A DNA stretch of 64,000 bases, taken from assembly GCF_000308855.1 (NCBI RefSeq), contig NZ_BAGM01000076.1, positions 32,845-96,844 of the forward strand, written 5' to 3'. A program made the position numbers and the translations under genes. This DNA comes from Nocardia veterana NBRC 100344 (GTDB lineage: Bacteria; Actinomycetota; Actinomycetes; Mycobacteriales; Mycobacteriaceae). Under the pieces are notes generated by a model. It was not told the DNA's origin. It worked only from the letters and a program-made list of their open reading frames with translations, and searched no databases. Positions 62,616 to 64,000 of the stretch are shown here, piece after piece. The first letter of the stretch is position 1; each line of letters starts with the position of its first letter.

Positions 62616-63361
62616 TCGAAGCTCCGCAACTCGACGCCCTGGTCCAGCAGCGACTGCCGGATCGACCGGGCCATGCGCACGGCGTCGGGGGAATCGCCGT
62701 GGACGCACAGGCTCCGCACGCGTACCGCAACCGGCTCACCGGTGACGGTCCGGGCCCGTCCGTCCACCGCGATCGACACCGCCTGCCGCAGCGCGGCGTC
62801 GGCCGCCAGTACCGCCCCTGACTGTCCGCGCGGCACCAGCCGGCCCTGCGGGGTGTAGGCGCGGTCGGCGAAACCTTCGGCGTGGAACGGAATTCCGGCC
62901 GCCGCCGCGGCCGCCGAGAGCTCGGAGTCGGCCGGACCGAGCAGGCTCAGCCCACCGAACGCCGCCAGCGCCGCCACCACGGCCTCCGCCGTCGACCGGT
63001 CCGATGCTGCCGAATGGTACAGCGCACCATGGGGTTTCACGTAGCGCACGCGATCGCCGGCAGCGCGCGCGCAGGCGTCCAGCGCACCGATCTGATACAG
63101 CGATTCCGCCGTGAGCTCCGCCGGAGAGACGGCCATCGCCCGCCGGCCGAAGCCCGCGAGGTCGCGGTAGGAGATGTGCGCACCGATCCGTACCCCGTGT
63201 GCGACGGCCAGCTCGCAGGTGCGGCGCATGATCACCGGATCCCCGGCATGAAATCCGCAGGCGATGTTGGCGCTGGTGACGATATCGAGCAGGGCGGCAT
63301 CGTCGCCCATCGTCCACGCCCCGAACCCCTCACCGAGGTCGCTGTTCAGATCGATCACCAT
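62612..63361 (-). CDS. pxpA: 5-oxoprolinase subunit PxpA (LamB/YcsF family)
   Basis: 249 residues. 'DLNSDLGEGFGAWTMGDDAA' and 'SANIACGFHAGDPVIMRRTC' are the LamB/YcsF signatures; 'RVRYVKPHGALYHSAASD' and 'RSLCVHGDSPDAVRMARSIR' hold further conserved His and Asp. GGAGG upstream of the ATG. First gene of the pxpA-pxpB-pxpC operon. Confidence 0.95.
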   Translation of the reverse strand: MVIDLNSDLGEGFGAWTMGDDAALLDIVTSANIACGFHAGDPVIMRRTCELAVAHGVRIGAHISYRDLAGFGRRAMAVSPAELTAESLYQIGALDACARAAGDRVRYVKPHGALYHSAASDRSTAEAVVAALAAFGGLSLLGPADSELSAAAAAAGIPFHAEGFADRAYTPQGRLVPRGQSGAVLAADAALRQAVSIAVDGRARTVTGEPVAVRVRSLCVHGDSPDAVRMARSIRQSLLDQGVELRSFE

Positions 63362-63460
63362 GCCGGTTCACCTCCGTCTCCTCCCTACCATCATCACCAC
63401 CCACGTCGGCCGGATACCACCTACCCCGGACTCGTGCGCCCGCCGCCTAGGCTGACCGGA

Positions 63461-64000
63461 ATGGGTGAGATCATCGCCGTCTACGACGACCTCGGCCACC
63501 GGACCGGCAGCGCCGAGCGCGCAGTGGTGTATGCCGAGGGATTGTGGCATGCGAGCGCCGGCGTCCTGGTGCGATCGCTGGACGGACGGCGCATCTACGT
63601 GCATCGCCGCACCGATACCAAGATGGTGTTCGCCGGTATGCACGACTGCCTCGCCGGCGGGGTGCTCGGTCCGGGTGAGGATCCCGCTGCCGCCGCGGTG
63701 CGCGAACTGGGCGAGGAGCTGGGAATCGTTGTGGCTGCGGCCGATGCCCGCCTGCTGGCCCGCGCGGCGTGGGACGGGCAGTGGGCGGGACGGCCGATGC
63801 GGTGTCACCTCTTCGCGTACGAGGTGCGCTCCGACGGTCCGATCACTCACCAGCCCGAAGAGATCGCGGCGGGCTGGTGGTGGACCGATGCCGAATTGCG
63901 CGCCCGGCTGTCCGATCCCGACTGGCCGTTCGTGCCCGATACCCGGGTGCTCGTCGACCGGCTGCTGCGCGACCGGCCCGGCCGCGCGGATCCGGGCGCC
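63461..64000 (+). CDS. NUDIX hydrolase, partial (runs off the window)
   Basis: At least 180 codons are visible; the frame is open to the end. The Nudix box G-x5-E-x7-REL-x-EELGI is complete in 'GGVLGPGEDPAAAA' plus 'VRELGEELGI'. The preceding text 'VVYAEGLWHASAGVLVRSLD' is like isopentenyl-diphosphate isomerase-type Nudix enzymes (YfcD-like), substrate unknown. ATG with TAGGCT ending 7 nt upstream and no ribosome binding site (leaderless). Confidence 0.88.
   Translation, partial: MGEIIAVYDDLGHRTGSAERAVVYAEGLWHASAGVLVRSLDGRRIYVHRRTDTKMVFAGMHDCLAGGVLGPGEDPAAAAVRELGEELGIVVAAADARLLARAAWDGQWAGRPMRCHLFAYEVRSDGPITHQPEEIAAGWWWTDAELRARLSDPDWPFVPDTRVLVDRLLRDRPGRADPGA

Noticed and set aside
1..64000. 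Prophage, insertion sequence or integrase signs
   Set aside because: No transposase, integrase or phage structural gene and no terminal inverted repeats with target duplications were seen anywhere in the window.

Overview
The window is high-GC actinobacterial DNA with densely packed genes. It comes from a mycolic-acid actinomycete, most likely Nocardia or a close relative. The gene content supports this: a Pup-proteasome locus (dop, pup, prcB, prcA, pafA) next to pafB/pafC, a cutinase-family esterase, a DprE2-like reductase, DUF4333 and DUF3558-like envelope proteins and several F420/flavin split-barrel proteins. The gene order from cobN to dop follows the known Mycobacterium tuberculosis order Rv2061c-Rv2112c with insertions and losses. 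This placement comes from recalled family and synteny knowledge, not from a search.

Left part (1-14 kb), accessory and regulatory: a partial gene at the edge, a TetR/split-barrel pair, a tiny secreted protein, a frame-broken coding stretch, an HSL-type esterase, two large STAND ATPase-LuxR regulators, a PucR-type regulator, a cutinase, a DHFR-like reductase and a proline-rich membrane-anchored DUF3558-like protein. Middle left (14-28 kb): apolipoprotein N-acyltransferase, an amidohydrolase, FxsA, a NarL-type two-component system, a TauE/SafE permease, a TetR, the TldD/TldE pair separated by a 72-bp tandem repeat, a Ddn-like/TetR divergent pair, an XRE/methionine aminopeptidase divergent pair with twin operators, and two tail-to-tail split-barrel paralogues.

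Cobalamin block (28-40 kb): cobN (minus strand) behind a cobalamin riboswitch, then cobG, a membrane protein, cobH and fused cobIJ on the plus strand, facing cobK, cobL and a DprE2-like SDR on the minus strand, then an Rv2074-like F420-dependent reductase. cobM, which sits between cobK and cobL in M. tuberculosis, is missing here.

Proteasome/Tat block (40-56 kb): an Xaa-Pro peptidase, a 5'-3' exonuclease, a DUF4333 protein, helY, tatC, tatA, a PanE-like reductase, pafC, pafB, pafA, prcA, prcB, pup and dop. Together dop/pafA process and ligate Pup and prcBA degrade pupylated proteins. The ring ATPase Mpa is not in the window. Right end (55-64 kb): TetR, a TetR-divergent AurF-like diiron oxygenase coupled to a DUF4873 protein, a SnoaL-like protein, an ArsC-like protein, a GT39-type mannosyltransferase, the pxpABC 5-oxoprolinase operon and a partial NUDIX hydrolase.

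A recurring feature is a TAnnnT hexamer 6-9 nt before the start codon with no ribosome binding site, which suggests that about fifteen of these genes are translated from leaderless mRNAs.
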